In this document: in pieces, positions 43,612 through 54,020 of the stretch | Layout of the letters: each line of letters opens with the position of its first letter | How positions within the stretch are numbered: the first letter of the stretch is position 1 | Origin: Streptomyces mirabilis | Lineage (GTDB): Bacteria > Actinomycetota > Actinomycetes > Streptomycetales > Streptomycetaceae | Reading direction: 5' to 3' | NCBI RefSeq assembly: GCF_039503195.1 | Contig: NZ_JBCJKP010000001.1 | Span: 10,850,001 to 10,914,000 of the forward strand | DNA length: 64,000 nt | Notes under the pieces: generated by a model | What the model was told of the DNA's origin: nothing | Databases searched by the model: none | Seen by the model: the letters and a program-made list of their open reading frames with translations, nothing else | Program-made: the position numbers and the translations under genes

Positions 43612-45209
43612 GTGAACAGCATCAACCGCCGCTCTGTCCTGCTGGCCGGGCTCAGCGTCGCGGGCGCACTCGCCGCCTGCAGCGGCTCTGGAAGCACGCC
43701 CGCCCTGATCAGCCCCTCCGGGTCAGCCGTCGCAGCTGCCGACAAGAAGCGCACCCAGAGCGGTAAGACCCACCAACTGACCCTGACCGCAGCACAGTCC
43801 ATGGTCGACCTGGGCGGCGTCACGGCCAGGACCTGGGCCTTCAGCGGCCAGGTACCGGGCAAGGAGCTGCGCGTCTCGGCCGGGGACGCGCTGGCCGCCA
43901 CCCTGTCCAACCAGCTGCCGAACCAGACCACCACCTCCCTCCACTGGCACGGCATCGCCCTGCGCAACGACATGGACGGCGCACCGCCGGCCACCCAGGC
44001 CGCCGTCCGGGCAGGACACAACTTCACCTACCGGTTCACCGCGGACACCCCCGGCACCTACTTCTTCCACCCGCACATCGGTGTCCAGCTCGACCGGGGC
44101 TTGTACGCGCCGTTGATCGTGGAGGACCCGAGGGAGCCGCTGTCGTACGACGAGGAGTGGGTGGTCGTCCTCGACGACTGGCTCGACGGCGTCACCGGTA
44201 CCCCGGACGACGTCTTCGCCGAGCTGAGGCAGGGCATGGGCGGGATGCACATGGGGGAAGGCTCCAGCAGCTCATCCAGCCACGACATGGGCGGCATGGA
44301 CATGAGTGGCAGCGGCATGGACGGCACGAGTAACTCGCCCTCCGCCTCGCCCTCAGGCGGAGGCATGGGCATGAGGTTCATGCTGATGGGCGCTCAGAGC
44401 GCACTGCTCGGGGGCGACGCCGGGGACGTGAAGTATCCCTACCACCTGATCAACGGCCGCGTTGCGGCCGACCCGCAGGTCTTCCGCAGCAAGCCCGGCA
44501 AGCGGGTCCGACTGCGCCTGATCAATGTCGGCGGGGACACCGCCCACCGTGTCGCCCTCGGCGGCCACAAGTTCACCATCACCCACACCGATGGCTTCCC
44601 CGTCCGGCACCAGCAGGCCGATGCCTTGTTGCTCGGCATGGGCGAACGCTACGACGTCCTGGTCACCCTGGACGACGGAGTCTTCCCCTTGTGGCGTTGG
44701 CCGAGGGAAAGAACGCCACCGGAATGGCTGTCATCCGCACCGGCTCCGGCAGCCTTCCCAAGGCGACCGTCCGCCCGACGGAACTGAATGGCAGGCTCAG
44801 GGCCGCTTCTCAGCTTCACGCGGCGGACGACGTCCGGCTGACGTCGAAGAAAGTCGACCGGGTCCACCGCATCGAGCTGACCGGCGGCATGATGACGTAC
44901 AACTGGGCCATCAATGGCAAGCGGTTCGACATGAACAACCCGACCACGCTCCCGATCACCGTGGAACAGGGCCAGCGGGTCCAGTTCGACTTCGTCAACA
45001 CCACCACCGTGTGGCACCCGACGCACCTGCACGGCCATACCTACCAGCTCGGCAGCGGCGGACCGCGCAAGCACACCACCATCGTGCTGCCGAGGAAGAC
45101 GGTGTCGGTGTTCTTCGACGCCGACAACCCGGGGCAGTGGATGTTGCACTGCCACAACGCCTACCACGGCGAGGCGGGGATGATGGCGCTGGCCGCCTAC
45201 CAAGCCTGA
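43612..45209 (+). pseudogene. Multicopper oxidase (laccase/CueO-like), split by a one-base deletion
   Basis: Starts at the GTG of 43612 (NSINRRSVLLAGLSVAGALA), an Arg-Arg export signal with a lipobox-like AACSG. Copper motifs in order are SLHWHGIAL, YFFHPHIGVQL, WHPTHLHGHTYQLG and WMLHCHNAYHGEAGMM, so all three copper sites are encoded. A Met/His-rich loop (GMGGMHMGEGSS and MGGMDMSGSGMDG) lies between domains, as in copper-tolerance oxidases. At about 44690 one G is missing (CCTTGTGG for CCTTGGTGG). This throws the last 170 residues, including the final copper ligands, out of frame. They continue as VALAEGKNATGMAVIRTGSG to 45209. A sequencing error must be excluded. Confidence 0.88.
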
Positions 45210-45467
45210 GCCCCTGCACGCAGCTCTGGTGACAGATCAAGCCCCCGCGAGCGGAGTCTCCGTAGGGGGCCGGTGCGGGCATCGGCCCCGATTTCCCGTC
45301 GCGAGAGCAATCGGCGGTGTGCCCGTATGGGGTCACGTCGCAGCCACATGCGGCAGGGACACGCACAGCGGCACCAGACTGAGGACGGCCCTCCACCCGC
45401 AGGTGGAGGGCTGATTCGGCCCCTGGGCCGATTCGCGTGATATCGCACCCGTGCTGGAGTAACTCCT

Positions 45468-46109
45468 GTGACTGCCACCTTGCCGCGTGTCCTGCCCAGC
45501 CCGGACGGCAAACCGGTTCCACCGCCCGGCACCGCCGAGGCTTTCCGGGCCTTCGCCCGTGACCTGGCTGCCGGCCGACGGCCGTGGACCGCCGAAACGG
45601 CTCAATTCATCACCGCTCAGTTCGACCAGTTCGCCGCCCACTGGGACACCACCCGCGCCACCGGCCGCGACGACCCCGTACGCGACGCCCTCGCTCGCGG
45701 CGGACCGATGCCCCAGGGCCCGTGTCTCGAACTCGGCTCGGGCACCGGCCTGTTCACCCCTATACTGACGGGCGCTTTCCCACGGGTGGTCAGCGTGGAC
45801 CTGTCGATGCGCATGCTGCAGCAGGCCAACGGCCGTTCCCCGTGGCGTGTCCGGGCCGACGCGAGCGGGCTGCCGCTGGCCACCGCATCCGTCGCTGTCA
45901 TTGCGGCGATCGACATGCTGCTGTTCCCGGCCGAGATCGCCCGCGTCCTGGCGCCCGGCGGGGTACTGCTGTGGATCAATCAGCTCGGCTACGACGGGCC
46001 GCTGTACCTTCCCGTATCCACCGTTGATGCGGCTCTGCCCGGCACTTGGCAGGCGACGGAGTCCGAGGCGGGCTGGGGCAGCTGGGCCGTTCTGCGCCGC
46101 ACCCGCTGA
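45468..46109 (+). CDS. Class I SAM-dependent methyltransferase
   Basis: 213 residues. SAM motif I is CLELGSGTGLFTPILTGAFP, followed by VVSVDLSMRMLQQANGR, then RADASGLPLATASVAVIAAI and LAPGGVLLWINQLGYDGPLY. The N-terminus is helical (FRAFARDLAAGRRPWTAETA). Substrate unknown, soluble. It stands alone between the multicopper oxidase and the convergent TPR gene. Intact. Confidence 0.82.
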   Translation: MTATLPRVLPSPDGKPVPPPGTAEAFRAFARDLAAGRRPWTAETAQFITAQFDQFAAHWDTTRATGRDDPVRDALARGGPMPQGPCLELGSGTGLFTPILTGAFPRVVSVDLSMRMLQQANGRSPWRVRADASGLPLATASVAVIAAIDMLLFPAEIARVLAPGGVLLWINQLGYDGPLYLPVSTVDAALPGTWQATESEAGWGSWAVLRRTR

Positions 46110-46222
46110 CCTCAGCCCGGCAAGCTCCTGCCGGATCCGCCACGGGGTGAGGCATACAGGGGGGAGGACTCCCGGCAAGTCGCCGCTGGCTGCCGGAGCA
46201 GGGGCGGAGATGCGGAGCAGCG

Positions 46223-47266
46223 TCAGAACGGTGGTTTGTTGGAGTAGGTGCCGTCCCAGGGGTCGGTGGCGGGTTCGGCGTTCGGCCGGTTCTGGAGGAC
46301 TCGGATGGCGTCTTCGATGCAGCCGAGGTCGATGAGGCGCCGGGCCAGGACGGAACTGCTGGAGGCGGGGTGCTGTTCGAGGACAGCGACGGCTTCCTCA
46401 GTTCGGCCCGCTTCGGCAAGCAGGTCTGAGAGGGACCAGGCCGCGTACCAGGTGTCGCCTTCGTGGTGTGCCCGCGCCTGCTCGATCGCTTCGTCGAGCA
46501 GGCCGCAGTCGGCCAGCAGCGGAAGCCGCATCCTGAAGAAGTCCCACTCCTCTTCTCCACCGCGGCGTTCCTTGAGGGCGTCGAGGTGGGCCAGGCCCTC
46601 CTGGGCGCGGCCGTGCTCGGCATACAGGGTGCACAGCGAGTCGACGACCCAGTCGTCCGCTCCGCCCGGGGAGTCCACCAGGGCGCACATCACCGCGATC
46701 GCCTCGTCGCCCCGGCCGTGACGGGACAGGAGCCCGGCAAGCAGCACGGGGTCGTGATAGTGGCGGGTCGACGCAACGTCTTCTTGCCGGTAGACGGCGA
46801 TCGTGCCCTCCACGTTGCCGCGCTCCTCAAGCACTTCAGCCAGGCACTGCGCGGCGTGCCCGTGTCCGTGGGAGGCCGCGTACTCGCGCAGTTCCTCGAT
46901 CCGGCCGTGTCTGGCCAGCAGCTCTGCGAGCTGGTCTCGACCGTTGACGGAGGTGCCGTGCCGGGTGCGTAGTTGGGCGATCGCGTCGTCGGTGCGGCCT
47001 TGGCGCTCGCGAATCTGGGCGAGCAGGCCGAGTGCGGTGTCGGCGTCCAGGCCGCTGCGGCAGCACCACGGGCTGTCGCAGCGGTGGTCGACCGGGATCC
47101 AGGCGGTCAGCAGCGCGGCGGCGTCCGCGTCGCGGCCAGCCGCTTCGGCGACGTCCACCAGCGGGGCGGCGAGGAACCAGTCCTCGACTCCGGGGCGCAG
47201 CAGCTCGAAGGCTTCGGCGCCGTGGTCGTGGCGGGCCATGAGGCGCCCTACGAAGTCGAGCGCCAT
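46223..47266 (-). CDS. TPR-like repeat protein, probably 5'-truncated
   Basis: 347 residues from the ATG at 47266, composed of TPR-like helix pairs: LAQIRERQGRTDDAIAQLRT, LAEVLEERGNVEGTIAVYRQ, LAGLLSRHGRGDEAIAVMCA, LCTLYAEHGRAQEGLAHLDA and LSDLLAEAGRTEEAVAVLEQ. The same frame continues open for at least 60 codons upstream (QAELLESWGRAQEAIALTRP), so the annotated ATG is internal. The true N-terminus was lost near 47470. Protein-protein interaction scaffold. Partner unknown. Confidence 0.75.
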   Translation of the reverse strand: MALDFVGRLMARHDHGAEAFELLRPGVEDWFLAAPLVDVAEAAGRDADAAALLTAWIPVDHRCDSPWCCRSGLDADTALGLLAQIRERQGRTDDAIAQLRTRHGTSVNGRDQLAELLARHGRIEELREYAASHGHGHAAQCLAEVLEERGNVEGTIAVYRQEDVASTRHYHDPVLLAGLLSRHGRGDEAIAVMCALVDSPGGADDWVVDSLCTLYAEHGRAQEGLAHLDALKERRGGEEEWDFFRMRLPLLADCGLLDEAIEQARAHHEGDTWYAAWSLSDLLAEAGRTEEAVAVLEQHPASSSSVLARRLIDLGCIEDAIRVLQNRPNAEPATDPWDGTYSNKPPF

Positions 47267-47621
47267 CCGGTCACCGGCCTGCGCGTGGGGGCGGGTCAGC
47301 GCGATCGCCTCCTGCGCTCGTCCCCAGCTCTCCAGCAGTTCTGCCTGGGCCCGGGTGGCCGGCCACCAGCCCGTGGCGACGTACGGGGCGAGGACCTCCA
47401 GCGCGCGGTTCTGCTGGCCGCGCTCACCGAGGGGTGTGTCGGGGGCAGTGGCTAGGGTGCGGTGCCGTGGACGCTGCTGATCTTGACCGTCAAGTCCGGA
47501 CTCTGTCCGGCTCTATCCCGCCGCCGCTGGTCGACCGGCTTCTCGAGCTTGGCCATGAACAAGAAGTGGAGTCCCAGGCGCCCATGGTCAAAGTCCGATG
47601 AGACGAATCCCGCCCCGTCGA

Positions 47622-47706
47622 AACCAGCGCCTGCAGGAGATCGCCGCCGAGGCGCTCAAGGAGGTGTACTTCCAGGACGGCGGGCGCCGTGCCGGAAACC
47701 TCCTTG
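47622..47706 (+). pseudogene. tpg: Tpg terminal protein, C-terminal scrap
   Basis: One plus-strand frame reads RLQEIAAEAL then KEVYFQDGGRRAG. This is very close to the ending of Streptomyces telomere terminal proteins (recalled pattern E-I-A-A-E-G-L-K-E-V-Y-F-Q-D-G-G-R-R-A-G). Nothing of the N-terminal part is present and the last residues diverge after RRAGN. It marks a former telomere-protein gene, now between TPR and dnaE remnants. Confidence 0.6.
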
Positions 47707-47839
47707 CACTTCCAGCACTCCCGGCTCAGCGCCAGAATCCGCAGGGAAATTGCCGGGCCGCATCCGGGCGGCACCACATCCGGGATCCAGGGATCCGTGC
47801 CGAACTGGTCGCTGTCGTCCCAGCGTTCACACCGAAATG

Positions 47840-49043
47840 GTTGACCATGGAACCGGCACCGGAGCCGCGCGCGGCGACCTGGATCCCGAGCGCCCGGTGT
47901 CTGCGACCACCTGGGCCACGGCCAGGAAGTACGGCTCGAAGGCCATGCGTCCGATGACGTCGAGCTTGTATCGGAGTTGCTGAACGGCGCGCTCGTCCGT
48001 GTCCAGGCCGCGGGCAAGGATGCCGGCCTCGCACCGCTGGCCGCGGCAGCCGCATCGCCGAACCGGACTCGGCCGTCGCGCCCACGACGGACGGTTCGGG
48101 GAAGTGCGGCCGTCCCAGCCCGAGGTCTGCCGGGGTGAGGGTGCAGGACTGGCCGGTGGCCTCGGTCTCTGCCAGCAGACGCACGGCTCGAGCACGGCCG
48201 TCGCCCACGGCCTGCGCAATCCGCTCGGCAGCCTCGGCCAGGGCGGCCGGCTCCTTCAGCCCCCGCTCGCCGCCGTCCAGGTGAAGGCGGTCGACGGGCC
48301 GCAACAGCCGGGCCGCATCGAGGACGTCGGCCAGCCGGTGCTGGTCGGGGTCGGCGTAACGGTCCGAGTTCGTCAGCACCGCGCGTACGCCGAGCTGGTC
48401 GGCCAGGCCCACGGTGCGCGCGGCCGGCCGCAGCGAGCCCGCACCGGTGCCCTGACGGCCCAGATGCACGCTTTCCAGGCACAGCCGCTCACCAGCCAGC
48501 TCCCGCCACGGCGCGAGCAGCTGCTCGGCGACGTCGGGGCGGCCTGCGGACAGGGCCCGCATCGGCTCGGACGAGGGCCCGAGCAGCACCACCAGGTCAT
48601 GGTCGGCGTACTCGCGCAGGACCGGCCAGGACACGACCGGCAGAGTTCCGTCGGCCTCGGCGTGCGCGGCGGAAACCAGACGGCACAGCCGCGCCCACCC
48701 CGACACGTTCTGTGCAAGCAGGCTGATCCGCAGCGGCGGCTCCATCACGTGCGCGCCGCCGCGTACAGGCGTACGTGGCCGTCCGGCAGTCGGGGCCTGC
48801 GAGACAAGCGGAGGGACGGCGACGTCGACGCCGAAAACCGGACGGGTGCCAGCGGCCGCTGCGGCCTGGGCGGCGGACCGTCCCCGCGACGGTGTCCCGG
48901 TCGGTCAGCGCGAGTGACGTCATGCCGTGCTCGGCCGCGCGCTGGACGAGGACACTGGGGAGGGCAGCGCCGTAGCGGGCGGAGTTGCCGGAGGCGTCGT
49001 GCAGATGAGTAAATCCACGGCTCCGCACCTCCTGTCTCCGCAT
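47840..49043 (-). pseudogene. dnaE: DNA polymerase III alpha subunit (DnaE2-like), N-terminal fragment
   Basis: Starts at the ATG of 49043 (GGAGG upstream). The PHP domain begins FTHLHDASGNSARYGAALPS and VLVQRAAEHGMTSLALTDRD. After a frameshift near 48880 it resumes as RISLLAQNVSGWARLCRLVS and VLTNSDRYADPDQHRLADVL, with TPADLGLGRPHFPEP. Another shift leads to DERAVQQLRYKLDVIGRMAF and FLAVAQVVADT, the start of the polymerase palm, and a last one to QVAARGSGAGSMVNHF. The palm catalytic aspartates and everything after are missing. Error-prone DnaE2 proteins act in damage tolerance. This copy cannot polymerise DNA. Confidence 0.8.
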
Positions 49044-49398
49044 GTTCCTCCCCTGACCTGTGACCTCTCCAGATATCCACCATGACCCATAGTCGTGCAA
49101 GTGTTCGAATAAGTGAATCGGATCGCCCCCTACTGCCTGAGCGTGACATGTGACTGTTCGCGCACATTGGCGGATGTTCACGAAGTTGGCGAGCCCGGCC
49201 CGAGTGATCACACGAGCCGCCGTAACTGAGCACTTGAGTCGGCGAGCTGATCGGCAGCTTTGGCGGGCAACCGTTCGGCGCGGTTGCGCCAGCGCCCTTG
49301 CGGTCCCTAGAGACTTTCGTCATGAGGGCACGTGACAGATGCGAGAGCAGGCGGTGTGCCCAGGTGCCGAGGGCGCTGACGAACGGTAGAACGTAGGA
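49044..49398. other. Intergenic region between dnaE remnant and PAS phosphatase
   Basis: No gene recognised. The part next to the dnaE start contains AGTGTTCGAATAAGTG, which weakly resembles an actinobacterial SOS box but lacks a clean inverted repeat. Confidence 0.35.
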
Positions 49399-50682
49399 GT
49401 GAGGGACGAGGACAGCTCTGATAAGGATGCACAGCTGCGCCGTGTGGCGAGGCCGGGGATCGACTACCAGGCGCTGTTCGCGGTCACCCCCACCCCCTAT
49501 ATGGTGATGGGCCCGGATCTGGTGCTCGCCGACGTCAATGAGGCGGCCTGCCGGGTGACCGGCCGTACTCGGGAGGATCTGCTCGGGCGGTACCTCTTCG
49601 ATGCCTTCCCTGACAATCCGGCGGACCCGGATGCTGACGGGTTGCGGAATCTGCACGCCTCCCTGCACCGGGTCCTGCGCTCGAAGGAGCCGGACACCAT
49701 GGCGCCGATGAAGTACGACATTCCCGTGGACGACCGGCCCGGCGTGTTCGAGGAGCGGTGGTGGTCCGCGATCAACACCCCGGTGCTCGGGCCGGATGGG
49801 CAGGTGGAATGGATCATCCACCGGGGGGAGGACGTGACCTCGTTCATCCTCTCCCACGCTCGCCCGCGAGAAGACGGGGCGCTCAGCGACGCGGTGGCCA
49901 TGGAGGTCGAACTGTACGCGCGGGCGCGCGAGCTCAAGCAACTGAGCGAAGAACTACGCCAAGCCCACGCCCGGGAACGCCAGGTCGCCCTCACCTTGCA
50001 GGAGGCCATGCTCCACTCGCCCCACCTGGCCCGGCACCGGGACACCGCAGTGCGCTACTTGCCCGCCGTCGGGACACTGAACGTGTGCGGCGACTGGTAC
50101 GAGGTAGTCGACCTGCCCGAGAACAGACTCGCCGTCGCGGTCGGCGACGTCGTCGGCCACGGCCTGGAGGCAGCCGCCGTCATGGGCATGCTCCGCAGCG
50201 CACTGTCCGCCTCACTCCGGGCCGTCGAAGGGCCCGCGAGGGCCCTGGATGTCCTGGGCCTGTATGCACGCTACGTGGAGGGTGCACTGGCCACCACCGT
50301 CGTCCAAGCCGTCGTCGACACCCACGCTCGCCGCATCATGTACAGCAGCGCCGGCCACCCGCCCCCCATCCTGGTCCACCAAGACGGCGCCTGCGACCTT
50401 CTCGACCAGGCCACCGACCCTCCGCTGGGAGCCCGCCCCAAACACGTCCCCCGCCCCCAGGCCGACCTTCCCTACACCCCCGGCGACACCCTCGTGCTCT
50501 ACACCGACGGCCTCATCGAACGCCGCGGCGAGGACATCGACGCAGGCCTGCAACGCCTCACCGACGCGCTCGCCCGCCATGCCCGCCGCACACCCGAACG
50601 CCTCGCCGACGCCCTGCTCGCGCACCTCGGCGTCAGCAGCGGCGCCCGCGACGACATCGCCCTGGTCGTCATCCGCCTATGA
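49399..50682 (+). CDS. PAS-domain SpoIIE-type PP2C phosphatase
   Basis: 427 residues from the GTG at 49399. PAS domain at residues 20-145 (YQALFAVTPTPYMVMGPDLV, DVNEAACRVTGRTREDLLGR). A coiled linker (ELKQLSEELRQAHARERQVA) leads into LTLQEAMLHSP. The SpoIIE catalytic domain has VCGDWYEVVDLPENRLAVAV, GDVVGHGLEAAAVMGMLRSA, SSAGHPPPILV, TLVLYTDGLIERRGEDID and ARDDIALVVIRL. The metal-binding aspartates in GDWYE, GDVVGHG, YTDG and RDD are all present. Cytosolic. It probably dephosphorylates an anti-sigma antagonist in response to a PAS-sensed signal. Intact. Confidence 0.92.
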   Translation: MRDEDSSDKDAQLRRVARPGIDYQALFAVTPTPYMVMGPDLVLADVNEAACRVTGRTREDLLGRYLFDAFPDNPADPDADGLRNLHASLHRVLRSKEPDTMAPMKYDIPVDDRPGVFEERWWSAINTPVLGPDGQVEWIIHRGEDVTSFILSHARPREDGALSDAVAMEVELYARARELKQLSEELRQAHARERQVALTLQEAMLHSPHLARHRDTAVRYLPAVGTLNVCGDWYEVVDLPENRLAVAVGDVVGHGLEAAAVMGMLRSALSASLRAVEGPARALDVLGLYARYVEGALATTVVQAVVDTHARRIMYSSAGHPPPILVHQDGACDLLDQATDPPLGARPKHVPRPQADLPYTPGDTLVLYTDGLIERRGEDIDAGLQRLTDALARHARRTPERLADALLAHLGVSSGARDDIALVVIRL

Positions 50683-50957
50683 CCCGCGCGCCGCCGACTG
50701 AGCGCCACACGTGGCGAACCCCGCCGACTGAAACGCCGAACTGGGCGTGCCGACCACGGATTCGCCATCTATCGCGAACAGACCCCGCCAAATGCGATGA
50801 ACAGAACCGCCGTGACCAGGGCAGGACGCACCCGCTCGCTCGCCAACTACCGTGAACGGTCACATGACAGTCGGCCAATTGGCCGATTCGGCGCTCAGTT
50901 TCTCGGTGCCACTTGGGGATCACGTGCGCCTCGACCCAGATCAGGAGGGGCCGTGTG

Positions 50958-51299
50958 ATGAGCCTCGAAGACCTGCTGCAGCAGGCGACGCGCATACATG
51001 ATCTGTACGACGAGCTGAATTTGCAGGAGCGGGGCCGGGTGTGGACACAGGAGGAGTTCATGCTCGGCTTCGTGGGAGATGTCGGAGATCTGGCCAAGCT
51101 GGTGATGGCCGAAGCGGGCGCCCGGGAGATGCCAGGCGGCCGGACGGCGCTGGAGCACGAACTCGCGGACTGCCTCTGGTCGGTGCTCATCCTGGCCCAC
51201 CGCTACGGCATCGATCTGGAAGCGGCGTTCCGCCGCACCATGGCAGAACTCGACACAGCGATCAGTGCCAGGCTCCCGAAGGACGACAAGCCGTTGTGA
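50958..51299 (+). CDS. MazG-like nucleotide pyrophosphohydrolase
   Basis: 113 residues from the ATG at 50958 with AGGAGGGG upstream. Alpha-helical MazG fold: ATRIHDLYDELNLQERGRVW, EEFMLGFVGDVGDLAKLVMA and LEHELADCLWSVLILAHRYG. The E-x-x-x-D-type metal motif is represented by GDVGDLAKL and ELADCLW. It would hydrolyse non-canonical NTPs to NMP and pyrophosphate (house-cleaning). Intact and monocistronic. Confidence 0.8.
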   Translation: MSLEDLLQQATRIHDLYDELNLQERGRVWTQEEFMLGFVGDVGDLAKLVMAEAGAREMPGGRTALEHELADCLWSVLILAHRYGIDLEAAFRRTMAELDTAISARLPKDDKPL

Positions 51300-51492
51300 C
51301 AACAGGCCAACCGCGGCCAGTGCCGCACTCAGGAGAGGTGGTGATTCGGTGGAGCGGGAAGCAACGGATCTTGGGGCTTATGCCGCCAGGGCGCATACCG
51401 GTCTTCTGTTCCGAGTGGTCCGCGCGGTCACTGCCTGGACTCGTCGAATGCGGCCTTCATGTCGGCGGCCACACTCTGGACCGCATCGGCGC

Positions 51493-51753
51493 TCATCGAA
51501 GGCGTAGCGGGGTCACGACGGTGTGGCGGGTGGTGCCCGCGAGGACTTCCAGGACGGCGAGGCCAGAAGGAATCCTGGTGTGGGTCTCACCGGTGTCTGC
51601 GCGGCCCTGCTTTGCTGGACCGGCCGTAACCAGGAGCTGCGCAAGCCGTGCAGCGAGCGGCGCCGACAACGTCTGCGCGAGTGCGGTGCGTCCGTTCGGA
51701 AGGCGTACCGCGAGCGCGCGGGGCCGGGTCTTGAGCCCGGTGTAGCCGATCAC
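51493..51753 (-). pseudogene. ATP-dependent DNA ligase, C-terminal fragment
   Basis: The frame IGYTGLKTRPRALAVRLPNG, TALAQTLSAPLAARLAQLLV and VLEVLAGTTRHTVVTPLRLR resembles the C-terminal OB-fold end of short Streptomyces ATP-dependent ligases (recalled). The nucleotidyl-transferase domain with the active-site Lys is absent. The stop is at 51493. With the Ku fragments it suggests a former end-joining locus. From 51300 to 51492 nothing is recognised. Confidence 0.45.
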
Positions 51754-51909
51754 GTCGGCATCGACAGTCTCCAGAGCAGACGCAGGACGGGCGACGGGGC
51801 TGACTGCCGAAGAGTGGCGCTGTCGCAGGCCACTGAGCAGTTCGCATCGCCAGCGGTGGCGGCGAACGCGGTGAGAGCCGCATGCCGTCGGCTTCGGCGT
51901 CGACGCCGG

Positions 51910-52010
51910 TCAAGCGCAACTGCCCGCCGGAGTGCGGGCGTTCGCTCCTTGCGCACGATCAGCAGTCAGCCAGGTGACGAAGTCATGGGTGCCGCCGCCG
52001 GGGTCAGTAC
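51910..52010 (-). pseudogene. IS1380-like transposase scrap
   Basis: About 30 codons including GGTHDFVTWLTADRAQGANA, similar to the D-S-A-G-G-T-H-x-F-x-x-W-L segment of IS1380 transposases. No ends or other motifs are present. Confidence 0.3.
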
Positions 52011-52189
52011 AGATCGGTGTCTGCAGGCCGCGCCGCGACCGACTCCCTCGACGCGCCCCGCGAAGAGGACTGGAACGCGCTTCCGGCGGTGGCGGGAACA
52101 GCGATCTCAGCGCTCCTCATTCTCACCGGCCTGAGGCACTTCCGTCGGCCGATCGCCCATCGGACAGCCTGCTCCACGAAAGCGCGGGC

Positions 52190-52735
<546 letters not shown>

Positions 52736-52890
52736 GGGGTTGTAGGCGCAGGTGATGAAGGTGCCCGGGTACAAGTGGGTGTCGAGACGGGCCAGCATGC
52801 GGCGCAGGCGGGATTCGTCGGTGCCGACTTGGCCGGTCCAGCTTGACTGGATCGTGTGCCGCAGGGGTCGCAGAGCGGCCCACGGTCGGC
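52736..52890 (-). pseudogene. Recombinase-like C-terminal scrap
   Basis: The frame reads GQVGTDESRLRRMLARLDTH then LYPGTFITCAYNPDRALC. It resembles a stretch found in large Streptomyces integrase-like proteins (I-x-D/T-C-x-x-N-x-x-x-A-L-C), related to the fragment at 20980-21738. The assignment is weak. Confidence 0.25.
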
Positions 52891-52921
52891 GATCCCTCGG
52901 GTACTGGATAGCGTCAGCCTG

Positions 52922-53593
52922 GTGAATCTCAACCTCTTCAACGATGTGTCTGATGGCCTGACTCAACGCGCCCGGTCATTCGTCCGCGCGCACGGCGTCA
53001 AGGTCGACATCCGGCCCATCGAGGACCACAGGCAGTGGTGGCTTGAGCGAGACATCCCAACGGCGGTCATCGACCGGATGGCGGCCTATGAAGAGCAGTG
53101 GGGTGGCCTGGTACTGCCACCCTCACCGCAGTATGACGGCGGACCCAGGTACCTCGAAGCGGACTCGCCCGAGGGCTCAACCTCCGATGGATGGTGGTTC
53201 GAAGCCGGGATGCAGCGGACCGCTGTCCCGTACTCGTTCATGATCGGGCCGTCCGGTGAGTTCGGCATTCACACAGGTCGGTGGGTGCCCCTCCACGCCA
53301 CCGTCGCAGGCTGGGTGGAGTCGCTCGCACTGACTCACCACGTGTCCGTGTGCGCAAAGCAGATCGTCAAGGTCACCGGCGACGATGTCGATAGCATCGT
53401 GCTGGACGGGTACGAGCCGGTGCGCGAAGTGAAGGGCCTCGCCGACACCTGGTGGCGAGGAGCCGACTCGCTTGTGACGATCTATTCAGGGGAGGCCGAG
53501 GCCCTCTCCTTTCCGCGGGGCCGCACTGCGTTGATCTATTCTGGCCTGGATGAGTGGGGCCTGCGAGGAGGCGTCAAGGACAGCGACAGCTGA
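52922..53593 (+). CDS. SUKH/SMI1-like protein of unknown function
   Basis: About 223 residues if started at the GTG of 52922. The frame is open further upstream. RPIEDHRQWWLERDIPTAVI, AAYEEQWGGLVLPPSPQYDG and GWWFEAGMQRTAVPYSFMIG have the E-x-x-W-G-G-L-x-L-P-P pattern of SMI1/KNR4 (SUKH) immunity-type proteins. Then GEFGIHTGRWVPLHATVAGW and VREVKGLADTWWRGADSLVT. SUKH proteins often neutralise polymorphic toxins, but no toxin gene is adjacent. Intact. The N-terminal 15 residues are uncertain. Confidence 0.55.
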   Translation: MNLNLFNDVSDGLTQRARSFVRAHGVKVDIRPIEDHRQWWLERDIPTAVIDRMAAYEEQWGGLVLPPSPQYDGGPRYLEADSPEGSTSDGWWFEAGMQRTAVPYSFMIGPSGEFGIHTGRWVPLHATVAGWVESLALTHHVSVCAKQIVKVTGDDVDSIVLDGYEPVREVKGLADTWWRGADSLVTIYSGEAEALSFPRGRTALIYSGLDEWGLRGGVKDSDS

Positions 53594-53820
53594 GGACGTC
53601 AGGAGCCCTTGGCCCAGAATCAGGACATGGACGTCTGCCTCTCTACCCGTCGTCGATCGATCTGTCCAGCCGCACGCTGCGGCACCTGACGAGTCGATGA
53701 TGCCGTGTTCGCGCGCGGCGGTGGAGCCGGGCAGGGCCGCGGAAGGTCACAGCAGTCGGCCGAAGGGATCCGTGATGACCTGGACACGCCACGGAGGCAC
53801 GGCGCCAAGAGGTCGCCTCC

Positions 53821-54020
53821 TTGACCGAGTGCGCCCGGACCGTCCTGACCGACCCGGACGCCGTCGTCCCCGACACCGAGACGACCGGCCGGGACCGGGA
53901 GTCCCTCATCGTCGAGCTCGCCGTCCAGAAGGTGTCCGGGACGTCCTGGTGGACACGCTCCTCAACCCCGGCGAACCGATCCCCGCCGACGCAGCCGTTC
54001 TCATGTATCAGGCGCCGTGT
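53821..54020 (+). pseudogene. DEDDh 3'-5' exonuclease, N-terminal fragment
   Basis: Begins ECARTVLTDPDAVVPDTETT with GRDRESLIVELAVQKVSG (exonuclease motif I, D-x-E-T-T-G). After a one-base shift it reads DVLVDTLLNPGEPIPADAAV. The H-x-A-x-x-D end of the domain is absent. From 54021 to 54336 nothing else is recognised. Confidence 0.6.

Noticed and set aside
47490..48482. Long minus-strand frame of 330 residues
   Set aside because: Shadow of the dnaE remnant and of the Tpg scrap. No recognisable composition.
49080..49125. Possible SOS box upstream of the dnaE remnant
   Set aside because: Only a partial GTTCGAAT half is seen, with no convincing inverted repeat.
52922..53593. Toxin-immunity locus around the SUKH-like gene
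   Set aside because: No toxin, WXG100 or secretion gene is adjacent. The neighbours are unrelated fragments.
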